From the NCBI GenBank assembly GCA_964490085.1, contig CAZBAO010000020.1, positions 1-19,190 of the forward strand: 19,190 nucleotides of DNA. Reading direction: 5' to 3'. The stretch is from RGIG3009 sp964490085. Its GTDB lineage: Bacteria; Bacillota; Clostridia; Oscillospirales; Acutalibacteraceae. Both the position numbers and the translations under genes were made by a program. Positions 1 to 6,669 of the stretch are shown piece by piece. Every line of letters starts with the position of its first letter. The stretch's first letter is position 1. A model generated the notes under the pieces. That model did no database searches and was not told the origin of the DNA. It was given only the letters and a program-made list of their open reading frames with translations.

Positions 1-963
1 CACCAGCGTGTTGCGGTGCACGAACAGCTTCCGGGAGGTCTCGGAAACGTTCAGGTTGTTCTCAAAGAAGCGCTGAATGGTGAACAGCGTTTCCTGATCC
101 AGCGAATCAATAGAGCCCTGCTTGAACACCTCGCGCAGGAACATCTCGCAAAGCGTGGTCGGCAGCTGATAGATCAGGCGCGCGATACCTAGATTGTCGT
201 AGCTGACGATGGCTTTCTCGGTGTCGAACACCTTGCCGACCTCCAGCGCCACCTGCGCTTCCTTAAAGGATCGCGCCAACTCCTTGATGCCCTCGACCGG
301 CGTACCGATACCGACGCTGATCTGCGTGTAAAACTCACTGCCCAGCGTGTCGGCAATGGATTGTGCCAGCTTCTCCAGATCCTTGGATTCCACGTGCGTG
401 TGCATTTCCTTGATGACCGCGATATCCGTTTCGCTGATATTGATCACAAAATCCTTGTTCTTTTCGGGGAACAGGTTCTGGATCACATCGAACGCGGAGA
501 CCTCGGACAGCGTTTGAATATGTACGAGCAGCACCACGCGGCTGATGTCGCTGTTAAAGTGCAGCTCACGGGCCTTCAAATAAATATCCCCCGGCAAAAT
601 GTTATCCAAAATGACGTTCTTGATAAAGTTGCTGCGGTCGTATTTTTCGTCGTAATATTGCTTAACGTTACCAAGCGAGATCGCAAGCAGCTCGGCATAC
701 TTCGCCGCCAGCTCGTCCGTGCCCTCCACGAATGCTAAATACTCGCCCTGCGGATGGGCTCCGAACAGACGATAGGTGTACCCTTCCTGCACGAAGGTTT
801 CCGGCGTGTCGAAAACGTCACCGAGCGCCGCTTCGCAGTTTTCACCCATGCGCGCCAGATCACTGCATGCCACCACGCTAAACGACTCATCCACCACACC
901 GATCGTGCGATCAATGACATCCTTCATCTGATTGATCATTCCCAAAAATAAACGACTCGCCAT
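1..963 (-). CDS. CdaR/PucR-type transcriptional regulator (3' end beyond window)
   Basis: The minus strand reads open from an ATG at 963 to the window edge (321 codons), so the C-terminus is missing. Residues 1-100 look like a small sensor region. Residues 110-250 resemble the degenerate GGDEF-like middle domain of CdaR-family regulators. The visible end, about 285-321, is the start of a PucR C-terminal helix-turn-helix: a long helix followed by NVSETSRKLFVHRNTL, close to the family's 'NVSETARRLFIHRNTL' pattern. This family usually responds to small organic acids or sugars, often as an activator. The start is fixed by AAGGAG nine bases upstream; an ATG six bases earlier is out of frame and only two bases from the Shine-Dalgarno. 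A sigma-A-type promoter lies at 1031-1059. The regulated genes are not evident here; its downstream neighbours lie outside the window. Confidence 0.85.
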   Translation of the reverse strand, partial: MASRLFLGMINQMKDVIDRTIGVVDESFSVVACSDLARMGENCEAALGDVFDTPETFVQEGYTYRLFGAHPQGEYLAFVEGTDELAAKYAELLAISLGNVKQYYDEKYDRSNFIKNVILDNILPGDIYLKARELHFNSDISRVVLLVHIQTLSEVSAFDVIQNLFPEKNKDFVINISETDIAVIKEMHTHVESKDLEKLAQSIADTLGSEFYTQISVGIGTPVEGIKELARSFKEAQVALEVGKVFDTEKAIVSYDNLGIARLIYQLPTTLCEMFLREVFKQGSIDSLDQETLFTIQRFFENNLNVSETSRKLFVHRNTLV

Positions 964-1030
964 TGCTCATTTCTCCTTAGCTTTCACATTAAGCCTACCT
1001 TCGGCAACATACACAAGTACAGATAGTATC

Positions 1031-1059
1031 ATAATACACGATTTTTGCGCATTTTTCAA
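1031..1059 (-). promoter_or_regulatory. Promoter of the CdaR/PucR-type regulator gene
   Basis: On the minus strand, TTGAAA (1059-1054) and TATTAT (1036-1031) are separated by exactly 17 bases. Each box is one base off the sigma-A consensus. Transcription would start near 1024, giving a leader of about 60 bases before the ATG at 963. Confidence 0.7.
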
Positions 1060-1083
1060 GTATTTATTTCGATTGATTTGTGC

Positions 1084-1300
1084 GACGCCCTTGTGTAAAG
1101 GGAAGCTTCCCCCGCTTGGCGGGGGAATTGTCGGCAAAGCCGACAAAGGCTTCTCCTTGAGGAGACGCTGGCGCCGTCAGGCGACTGATGAGGTGTAGAA
1201 CGGGAAGGCATTGCCCGCATCATCCCGCCGCAGCGTCAAGGCCCCCTTGCCTAAAGGGGCTGGCTACGCGCAAGCGGAGACTGGGGGATAATAAAATCCC
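1084..1300. repeat. REP-like palindromic repeat block, part 1
   Basis: Non-coding, GC-rich DNA holding several hairpins. Arms 1109-1115/1119-1125 (CCCCCGC with GCGGGGG, 7 bp) and 1128-1135/1139-1146 (TTGTCGGC with GCCGACAA, 8 bp, AAA loop) are perfect. They are followed by the phrase 'GGCGACTGATGAGGTGTAG' near 1180-1198 and by an inversely oriented block at 1240-1300 containing 'CCTAAAGGGGCTGGCTACGCG' minus its last base, then 'ACTGGGGGATAATAAAATCCC'-like text. I recall similar blocks recurring between genes in Oscillospirales genomes, but could not test this. Short reading frames here have no ribosome binding site or protein-like composition. Confidence 0.6.
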
Positions 1301-1446
1301 TCCCGCACAACCCAAACCACCCCCGTAGGGCGGGGGCTTGCTCCCGCCACACCTTGTGATTTGCATGGATCCCGCGGGCGACCAATGGTCGCCCCTACAA
1401 CAAAACCGAATCGATACCGTAGGGGCGGATTCCATATTCGCCCGCA
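1301..1446. repeat. GTAGGGGCG-core palindromic repeats (three modules)
   Basis: Three modules share a GTAGGG(G)CG start and a mirrored GC-rich end. The first, 1325-1349, is GTAGGGCGGGGG closing with CTCCCGCC. The second, 1371-1400, carries a perfect 9-bp palindrome (GGGCGACCA, 1376-1384, with TGGTCGCCC, 1386-1394) and reads in the opposite orientation. The third, 1419-1446, is GTAGGGGCGGAT...ATTCGCCCGC. The junction 'ACAACCCAAACCACCCCC' before the first module nearly matches the DNA before another copy at 6457. This block lies downstream of the araC-type gene and has no T-run, so it is not an obvious intrinsic terminator. Confidence 0.65.
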
Positions 1447-1450
1447 CACA

Positions 1451-2329
1451 TTATTTTAATTTGACTTGTTTCTTATACGCACTGGGACTCATTCCTGTGT
1501 GATTTTTGAAAGCACGACTGAACGAATAGATCGACGAATATTGCAACGTCTCTGCTATTTTGGCAAACGACAGCACGCCCTCATTGATAAGTGCTTTTGC
1601 CGACTCAGCACGGTAAGCGGCGTAATAATTTCGCAAAGTGTCCCCCGTTGTTTTGTGAAACACCCCCGATAAATACCCGTAACTGTACCCGAAATACTCC
1701 GCCAGATCGTCCAGATCTTCCATGGCGTAGATATGCGTGTTGATATAGTTCATCATCCGATAGCAAAGCTCCTGCGATGAGTTGACCCGCAGCTTTTTCG
1801 CCTTGTTTTCAAATGAAAAATCGCGGATGATATACCGCACAATGGCATTAAGGGTGAGCATCAACATGTCCTCCGAAAACTTGTCGTTTAGGATGCACTC
1901 CGAAATACTGTTGTCAATCAGCGTTTCAATATTTCTGTTCGTAATGATCCGGCGGTGGGGATCGTTGTTGACGACCATGATCTGCTCAAGTGCCTTTTCA
2001 ATTTCCGGCTCTTGCGGCCAAAAGGTTAAAAAATCAAACTTCATCAATTCTTCGTCGTCGGACGAAATGGAATGGATATCGCCGGGGAACGACACATAAA
2101 TATCCCCGCGTTTCACAGGCGAGGCAACACCGTTCGTAACCACCGTTCCCGCCCCTTGGGTAACACAAGTGATCTCGAGCCAATTGCGATGAGTATGGTC
2201 GCCGACTATATAATTGTCCGAGCAGTGCGTGCGCCCGATTTGCACAAGACGAATGTTGCCAAGCTTACGTGGCTCTTCCATATAATTCTTTTCAAAATGG
2301 AACTGACGCTCATATTGATCGATTTCCAT
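1451..2329 (-). CDS. AraC-family transcriptional regulator
   Basis: This is a 292-residue protein with the usual AraC-family layout. Residues about 25-110 look like a cupin/AraC-binding sensor, with an HTH...E pattern near 45-52 followed by glycine-rich strands. Residues about 190-288 hold the DNA-binding domain with two helix-turn-helix motifs, near 206-227 (LAEYFGYSYGYLSGVFHK) and 254-276 (FAKIAETLQYSSIYSFSRAF), ending in the family's 'G.SPSAYKK' signature. The reading frame extends 13 codons upstream, but GGAGGTGATC immediately precedes the ATG at 2329 and fixes that start. It is divergent from the Gfo/Idh/MocA operon at 2534, sharing a 204-base region, so it most likely regulates that operon in response to its substrate. 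Ligand unknown. Confidence 0.9.
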   Translation of the reverse strand: MEIDQYERQFHFEKNYMEEPRKLGNIRLVQIGRTHCSDNYIVGDHTHRNWLEITCVTQGAGTVVTNGVASPVKRGDIYVSFPGDIHSISSDDEELMKFDFLTFWPQEPEIEKALEQIMVVNNDPHRRIITNRNIETLIDNSISECILNDKFSEDMLMLTLNAIVRYIIRDFSFENKAKKLRVNSSQELCYRMMNYINTHIYAMEDLDDLAEYFGYSYGYLSGVFHKTTGDTLRNYYAAYRAESAKALINEGVLSFAKIAETLQYSSIYSFSRAFKNHTGMSPSAYKKQVKLK

Positions 2330-2347
2330 TCGATCACCTCCTCCTTT

Positions 2348-2375
2348 ATTATACAACGTTAAGCTCAATTGTAAA
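2348..2375 (-). promoter_or_regulatory. Candidate promoter of the araC-type gene
   Basis: Minus-strand TTTACA (2375-2370), a 16-base spacer and a perfect TATAAT (2353-2348). Transcription would start around 2341, leaving only about a dozen leader bases that still include GAGGTGATC. The -10 box abuts the Shine-Dalgarno, an unusually compact arrangement, so the call is tentative. Confidence 0.4.
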
Positions 2376-2407
2376 TAAAGTACATAAAAATTTTCTCAAA
2401 ACCTCGA

Positions 2408-2428
2408 TTTTCACAGCTAATATGAAAA
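2408..2428. promoter_or_regulatory. Inverted repeat, candidate operator in the divergent region
   Basis: TTTTCA (2408-2413) and TGAAAA (2423-2428) are separated by nine bases. The site is centred about 75 bases upstream of the predicted start of the rightward transcript, where AraC-family activators commonly bind. The arms are AT-rich, so chance is a real alternative. Confidence 0.3.
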
Positions 2429-2457
2429 AGTGTTAAAAATCAAATGAACTGACAATA

Positions 2458-2486
2458 TTGATTCACCGTAACGGCAGCCGTATACT
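2458..2486 (+). promoter_or_regulatory. Promoter of the Gfo/Idh/MocA operon
   Basis: TTGATT (2458-2463), a 17-base spacer and TATACT (2481-2486). The -35 box departs from consensus at two positions, consistent with a promoter that needs an activator such as the divergent AraC-type protein. Predicted start near 2493; GAGGAG follows at about 2521 before the ATG at 2534. Confidence 0.65.
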
Positions 2487-2533
2487 GAACTCATAGGATA
2501 TTTCTGTCAATTCATACTGAGAGGAGTCTTATT

Positions 2534-3595
2534 ATGAGTCAAAAAGTACTAGCAGTCATCGGTTGCGGAAGAATTGCACGAAATGCACATTTCCACGCAC
2601 TATCTCAAATGGAAAATATCCAAGTAAAATACGCTTGTGATATTCTCATCGAAAAAGCCGAAAAAATGAAAGCGGACTTTCCCTTTATTGAAAACGTCAC
2701 AGCCGATTATACTGTCGTGCTGAACGATCCCGAGGTAGACGCCGTGTTCGTCCTCACCCCGAACTATATGCACTATGAAATTACTATGAAGGCACTTAAA
2801 GCCGGAAAGCACGTCTTCTGCGAGAAGCCGATCACCATTAACTACGAGTTATCCCGTGAAATGGCGGCCGAGGCAGAAAAGCAAGGCAAGATTTTGAACA
2901 TCGGCGTATGCAACCGCTACAACAAATCCATCGAAATGTTAAGGGATATGAACAGCGAAGGAAAATTCGGCAACATCTACCACGTGTATTGCTCATTCCG
3001 TCAATTCCGTTGCATTCCGGGTCTCGGCGGGGCATTTACCACCAAAGAGCAATCCGGCGGCGGCGTGCTTATCGACTGGGGCATCCATTTCTTTGATCTG
3101 GTTCTGTATGTGCTGGGTGGTGCCACACTCAAGACCGTCACCTGCGACGCGTATTGCGAAATGGCAAAGGATATGAAAGCCTACAAATACACGGATATGT
3201 GGGCGGAAGACACCGCGGATATTGAAAACGGTGTAAACAATGTGGACGATTTTATCAGCGGTCATATCCGCACCAACAAAGCCAACATTTCGTTTAACGG
3301 CGCATGGGCACAGAACATTGACAAGAGCGAGATGTTCATTGACTTCTTGGGCGATAAATGCGGCGCCCGTCTGAGCTACGGCGATAAATTCGAGATTTAC
3401 GACGCCGAAACCTTGGAAACCATCACGCCCGAATACGACATCCCCGATATGTATCTTTGTGAAGACAAAGCGTTTGTCGAATCCATTACGACCGGCGAAA
3501 AGAACCGCAGTCACATCGACAATGTGCTCGAAAGCGCCAAGCTGATCGATGCGCTGTATCAGTCGGCACAAGAGAAAAGTGAGGTCGCGTTTTAA
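2534..3595 (+). CDS. Gfo/Idh/MocA-family oxidoreductase (first)
   Basis: A 353-residue NAD(P)-dependent sugar or cyclitol dehydrogenase-like protein, within the usual family length of 330-390. The N-terminal Rossmann fold shows VIGCGRIA (residues 8-15). The catalytic EKP motif is at 97-99 (HVFCEKPIT). The substrate-domain motif GGGVLIDWGIHFFD spans 175-188 and supplies the conserved D181/H185 pair used for proton transfer. It is the first gene of a four-gene operon, preceded by GAGGAG and the promoter at 2458. The family oxidises or reduces sugars, inositols and glycosides, often making keto-sugars; the actual substrate cannot be read from sequence. The next gene starts two bases after this stop. 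Confidence 0.92.
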   Translation: MSQKVLAVIGCGRIARNAHFHALSQMENIQVKYACDILIEKAEKMKADFPFIENVTADYTVVLNDPEVDAVFVLTPNYMHYEITMKALKAGKHVFCEKPITINYELSREMAAEAEKQGKILNIGVCNRYNKSIEMLRDMNSEGKFGNIYHVYCSFRQFRCIPGLGGAFTTKEQSGGGVLIDWGIHFFDLVLYVLGGATLKTVTCDAYCEMAKDMKAYKYTDMWAEDTADIENGVNNVDDFISGHIRTNKANISFNGAWAQNIDKSEMFIDFLGDKCGARLSYGDKFEIYDAETLETITPEYDIPDMYLCEDKAFVESITTGEKNRSHIDNVLESAKLIDALYQSAQEKSEVAF

Positions 3596-3597
3596 GT

Positions 3598-4449
3598 ATG
3601 AAAAAAATCGGTTTTATTGATTATTACATCAGCGAATGGCATGCCGACAACTATCCCGCCTGGTTCAAGGAGGTAAACGAAGCTCTCGGATACGACTATG
3701 AGATCACGTACGCTTGGGCAGAGGAATACGTGTCGCCGGTGGACGGCAAAAACACGGACGAATGGTGCAAAGAGATGGGAATCACCCGCCTCGCCACCAT
3801 TGAAGAGATCTGTGAAAAAAGCGACTATTTGCTGATTTTGGCACCGTCCAACCCCGAAAAGCATTTGCAGTATGCCAAATTGGTCTTCCCGTACGGCAAG
3901 CCCACCTACATTGACAAGCCCTTTTCGGACAGCGTCGAAAACGCCAACGCCATTTTCGCACTCGCCGAACAATACGGCGTCAAGTTCTTCAGCAGCTCTG
4001 CGCTGCGGTATGCCGAAGAACTGAACACTGTCGATACCTGCGTTGCGATGACCACCACCGGCGGCTACGGCTCGGTGGAAGAATACATCATCCACCAAGC
4101 GGAAATGATCGTGAAAAAGGTAGGTCTCGGTGCGAATGCCATCAAAGCTCAACGCATCACCGACAACGAATACACCTTCACCGTTCTGTTCCCCGACGAG
4201 CGTCGCGCGGGTATGCACTTCGTAAAAGGTAACGCTCCGTTCTCGGCGATCATGAGCAAAGGTGACGGCTCGGATGCCGTGTACACACTCGCAGAAACCA
4301 ACACCTTCAAAGGTCTGCTCAAAGACATCCTGACCTTCTTTGAAACCGGAAACCGCAGCTTTGATTCCGCCGAAACGTTAGAAGTCAACAACCTCGTGGT
4401 AGCCGCCATCAAAGCGAAAAACTCGCTTGATGAATGGATCGCCATTTAA
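3598..4449 (+). CDS. Degenerate Gfo/Idh/MocA-like protein lacking the Rossmann glycine motif
   Basis: The protein has 283 residues, shorter than its neighbours. The N-terminus (MKKIGFIDYYISEW) has no GxGxxG or GxGxxA nucleotide-binding motif. Residues 99-108 (YGKPTYIDKPF) match the position of the catalytic EKP motif, here DKP at 106-108, and are followed by the expected helix-and-strand pattern (ALAEQYGVKFFSSSALRY). HQAE at 166-169 sits where active oxidoreductases carry their catalytic His. I infer a divergent family member that either binds cofactor differently or is a non-oxidative partner or scaffold for one of the two intact oxidoreductases in the operon. It starts two bases after the upstream stop with only a weak ribosome binding site, so translation is probably coupled. 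Confidence 0.7.
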   Translation: MKKIGFIDYYISEWHADNYPAWFKEVNEALGYDYEITYAWAEEYVSPVDGKNTDEWCKEMGITRLATIEEICEKSDYLLILAPSNPEKHLQYAKLVFPYGKPTYIDKPFSDSVENANAIFALAEQYGVKFFSSSALRYAEELNTVDTCVAMTTTGGYGSVEEYIIHQAEMIVKKVGLGANAIKAQRITDNEYTFTVLFPDERRAGMHFVKGNAPFSAIMSKGDGSDAVYTLAETNTFKGLLKDILTFFETGNRSFDSAETLEVNNLVVAAIKAKNSLDEWIAI

Positions 4450-4459
4450 GGTGGAGCAC

Positions 4460-5305
4460 ATGAAGATAGGTGTTATAACGGATTGTTTTAAGTTGCCGCT
4501 TTTTGAAAGCCTGAAAAAAGCGGGCGAACTCGGCGTTGATGGCGTGCAGATATATGCAACCAGCGGCGAGTTCAGCCCGGAATCACTGAGCGCCGGGAAA
4601 AAAGCGGAAATAAAACAACTTTTAAAAGAGACCCATTTGGAGATCAGCGCGCTTTGTGGGGATATGGGCGGCCACGGTTTTGAAATTGAAGAAGATAATG
4701 CCGTTCGCGTTGAGAAAACTTGTCGGATCCTGGATCTTGCCTGTGAATTCGGCACGACCGTTGTCACCACGCATATCGGTGTGATTCCGAAAGAAAAATC
4801 AAACCCAAGATATCCCGTTATGCTCAAGGCGCTTACCGCCTGCGGAGAATATGCAAAAGAAAAGGGTTGTATGCTGGCAATTGAAACCGGTCCGGAAGAT
4901 GCCCAAACGCTGTTGCAATTTTTGAAGGACACCAACGGTGGCGTTGGCGTAAATCTGGATCCTGCGAATTTTGTTATGGTAACCGGACAAGATCCTGCCG
5001 AAGCAGTCAGACTCCTCAAGAACTATATCGTCCATACCCATGCCAAAGACGGTGTGATGCTGAAAAAAACCGATCCTAAGATCATTTACGATCATTTCGC
5101 CGAAGGCGGTATCGAAGCATTGAACGTCGCTGACTTCTTCTTGGAAACCCCCTTGGGACAAGGTAATGTGGATTTCAACGAATACATTGCCGCTTTAAAA
5201 GAGATCGGTTATCAAGGATTTTTCACCATTGAGAGAGAAACCGGCGAAGATCCTATTGCCGACATCGCGCTTGCGAAAGAATTTCTGGGAGGATTTGCAA
5301 TATGA
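4460..5305 (+). CDS. Xylose-isomerase-like TIM-barrel sugar (phosphate) isomerase/epimerase
   Basis: A 281-residue member of the AP-endonuclease-2/xylose-isomerase-like TIM-barrel superfamily, which contains sugar isomerases, epimerases and inosose dehydratases. The metal-ligand set appears complete: E142 (IETG), D167 (LDPAN), H194 (VHTHAKD) and E258 (TIERE). An ATG 11 codons upstream is in frame, but AGGTGGAG directly before the ATG at 4460 decides the start. The stop overlaps the next ATG (ATGA at 5302-5305), a sign of translational coupling. Placed between Gfo/Idh/MocA genes, it probably isomerises, epimerises or dehydrates the keto-intermediate those enzymes make. The exact reaction is not determinable. 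Confidence 0.88.
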   Translation: MKIGVITDCFKLPLFESLKKAGELGVDGVQIYATSGEFSPESLSAGKKAEIKQLLKETHLEISALCGDMGGHGFEIEEDNAVRVEKTCRILDLACEFGTTVVTTHIGVIPKEKSNPRYPVMLKALTACGEYAKEKGCMLAIETGPEDAQTLLQFLKDTNGGVGVNLDPANFVMVTGQDPAEAVRLLKNYIVHTHAKDGVMLKKTDPKIIYDHFAEGGIEALNVADFFLETPLGQGNVDFNEYIAALKEIGYQGFFTIERETGEDPIADIALAKEFLGGFAI

Positions 5306-6318
5306 AAAAAATCAGAGTTGCGGTAATCGGTTGCGGAAGCATTTCCGTTATGCACTTGGATTCGATCTGTGCGTTTGATGATCTGGAACTGGTAGCGGTC
5401 TGCGACATCAAAAACGACCGTGCCGAGAAGACCGGCGCCAAATATCAAGTAAAAGCGTATACCGATTACTTAGAACTGTTTGAAACCGAAAAACCGGATG
5501 CTGTTCACATTTGCCTTCCTCATTATCTGCACACGCCCGTTGCCTGTGAAGCCTTTCGCCGCGGCATTCATGTGTTAAGCGAAAAGCCCATGAGCATCCG
5601 TTTGGAGGATGCCGAGAACGCGGTAAAGCTGGCAAAGGAAATGAACGTCCAATACGGCGTGATCTTCCAGTGCCGTTACAACACACCAAGCATGCTGGTA
5701 AAAAAAAGAGTGACGGACGGCTCTCTCGGCAAAGTCAAGTGCGGACGGACTACGCTCACTTGGTATCGACCCAACAATTACTACGATGCCTCGGATTGGA
5801 AAGGGACGTGGGATAAAGAGGGCGGCGGTGTCGTCATCGACCAAGCTATTCACTCGTTGGATCTCGCAAACTGGATGATCGATTCCACCCCCATAAAAGT
5901 CCAATCCTCGTTGCATAACCGCAACCATCCCAATATGGTGGTAGAGGATTCAGCAGAAGGCCTCATCCACTACGAAAACGGCGCGCTTCTTTCGTTTTAT
6001 GCCATGAACAACTACTCGGTAGACGAACCCATTGAAATCCGGCTGTATTGTGAAAACGGCAACGTCATCTTCTCTTACGATAAAGCCCATATCTTCTATC
6101 GTGACGGCCGTGAAGAAACGGTCCTCAATCAAGTTGACGATGTTCTTGCGCAGTCGGGCGGCAAAGAATATTGGGGCTTTAAACACAATGTTCAAATTCG
6201 CCAGTTCTATGACGCTTTACAAAACAAAGCGCCGCTCGAGATCTCCGGCGAAGAAGCTCTGAAAATTCAACGCATTATTTGCTCGATCTATCAAGAAAAC
6301 GATTGCCCATTGCCATAA
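5302..6318 (+). CDS. Gfo/Idh/MocA-family oxidoreductase (second intact)
   Basis: A 338-residue family member with all hallmark motifs: VIGCGSIS at residues 8-15, SEKPM with E94-K95-P96, and GGGVVIDQAIHSLD at 174-187 with D180 and H184. The ATG at 5302 overlaps the upstream TGA, and GGAGG lies about 10 bases before it. It differs clearly from the first oxidoreductase (WYRPNNYYDASDWKGTW segment, residues 154-170, versus a different insertion), so this is not a recent duplication. Two distinct dehydrogenases in one operon would allow oxidation at one step and reduction at another, as in redox-neutral keto-sugar routes. It is the last gene before the terminator at 6321. Confidence 0.92.
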   Translation: MKKIRVAVIGCGSISVMHLDSICAFDDLELVAVCDIKNDRAEKTGAKYQVKAYTDYLELFETEKPDAVHICLPHYLHTPVACEAFRRGIHVLSEKPMSIRLEDAENAVKLAKEMNVQYGVIFQCRYNTPSMLVKKRVTDGSLGKVKCGRTTLTWYRPNNYYDASDWKGTWDKEGGGVVIDQAIHSLDLANWMIDSTPIKVQSSLHNRNHPNMVVEDSAEGLIHYENGALLSFYAMNNYSVDEPIEIRLYCENGNVIFSYDKAHIFYRDGREETVLNQVDDVLAQSGGKEYWGFKHNVQIRQFYDALQNKAPLEISGEEALKIQRIICSIYQENDCPLP

Positions 6319-6320
6319 GA

Positions 6321-6374
6321 CAAAACGCTGCACGATCAAAAGATCAAAAGATCAAAAGATCGTGCAGCGTTTTG
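6321..6374 (+). terminator. Strong hairpin terminator with (GATCAAAA) tandem-repeat loop
   Basis: A perfect 17-bp stem (6321-6337 with 6358-6374) begins two bases after the TAA of the last operon gene. The 3' arm ends in GTTTTG rather than a long T-run. The 20-base loop and stem base contain four GATC units separated by AAAA, that is (GATCAAAA) repeated three times plus GATC. Confidence 0.8.
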
Positions 6375-6432
6375 TTATGGCTATCCACTGGTAATACCCT
6401 GCGCCATTCCCATCAAAACGGATAAATTAACT

Positions 6433-6482
6433 CCCCTACAAACCCAAACCAACACCGTAGGGGCGATTCACGAATTGCCCGC
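6433..6482. repeat. GTAGGGGCG-core palindromic repeat, second locus
   Basis: CCCCTAC (6433-6439) and GTAGGGG (6457-6463) form an inverted pair, followed by the hairpin GGGCGATTC (6461-6469) with GAATTGCCC (6472-6480), which has one G-T pair. The intervening 'ACAAACCCAAACCAACACC' resembles the junction near 1308. The remaining non-coding DNA to 6575 shows no further structure I can interpret. Confidence 0.6.
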
Positions 6483-6575
6483 CATCCGCCATCCTCAAAA
6501 GGCAAGTTAAGAGGTGTCGTGTTGGCACTCCTTAGTCCTCGACCCCCCTGCCTCGCGCCCGATAACAGAATAACA

Positions 6576-6604
6576 TTGACTTTTGGGGGGCTTTTATGTA
6601 TAAT
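6576..6604 (+). promoter_or_regulatory. Promoter of the LicD/ABC/TarI operon
   Basis: TTGACT (6576-6581), a 17-base spacer and TATAAT (6599-6604), one mismatch from consensus overall. Predicted transcription start near 6611, giving a 5' leader of about 60 bases to the ATG at 6670. It also shows that an in-frame ATG at 6607 cannot be the normal start. Confidence 0.8.
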
Positions 6605-6669
6605 CTATGATGTATAGGTGTGTGGCATATTTCACAGAGGTAAAATGCACGAACAAGAGGACGTATTAT

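Noticed and set aside
1371..1400. Palindrome as the terminator of the araC-type gene
   Set aside because: No T-run follows the stem on the minus strand, and the element recurs in unrelated contexts.
932..1447. Short reading frames in the 964-1450 intergenic region
   Set aside because: They translate palindromic repeat DNA, lack ribosome binding sites and show no protein-like pattern.
2330..2368. Earlier start of the AraC-type gene
   Set aside because: The extra codons read through the Shine-Dalgarno and the candidate -10 box.
6334..6361. GATC-AAAA tandem repeats as a possible CRISPR or iteron array
   Set aside because: The 8-base units have no spacers and form the loop of a terminator hairpin; no origin or Cas gene is near.
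6607..6669. Earlier ATG for the LicD gene
   Set aside because: It lies just after the -10 box, upstream of the predicted transcript start, with no Shine-Dalgarno; AAGAGGA precedes the ATG at 6670.
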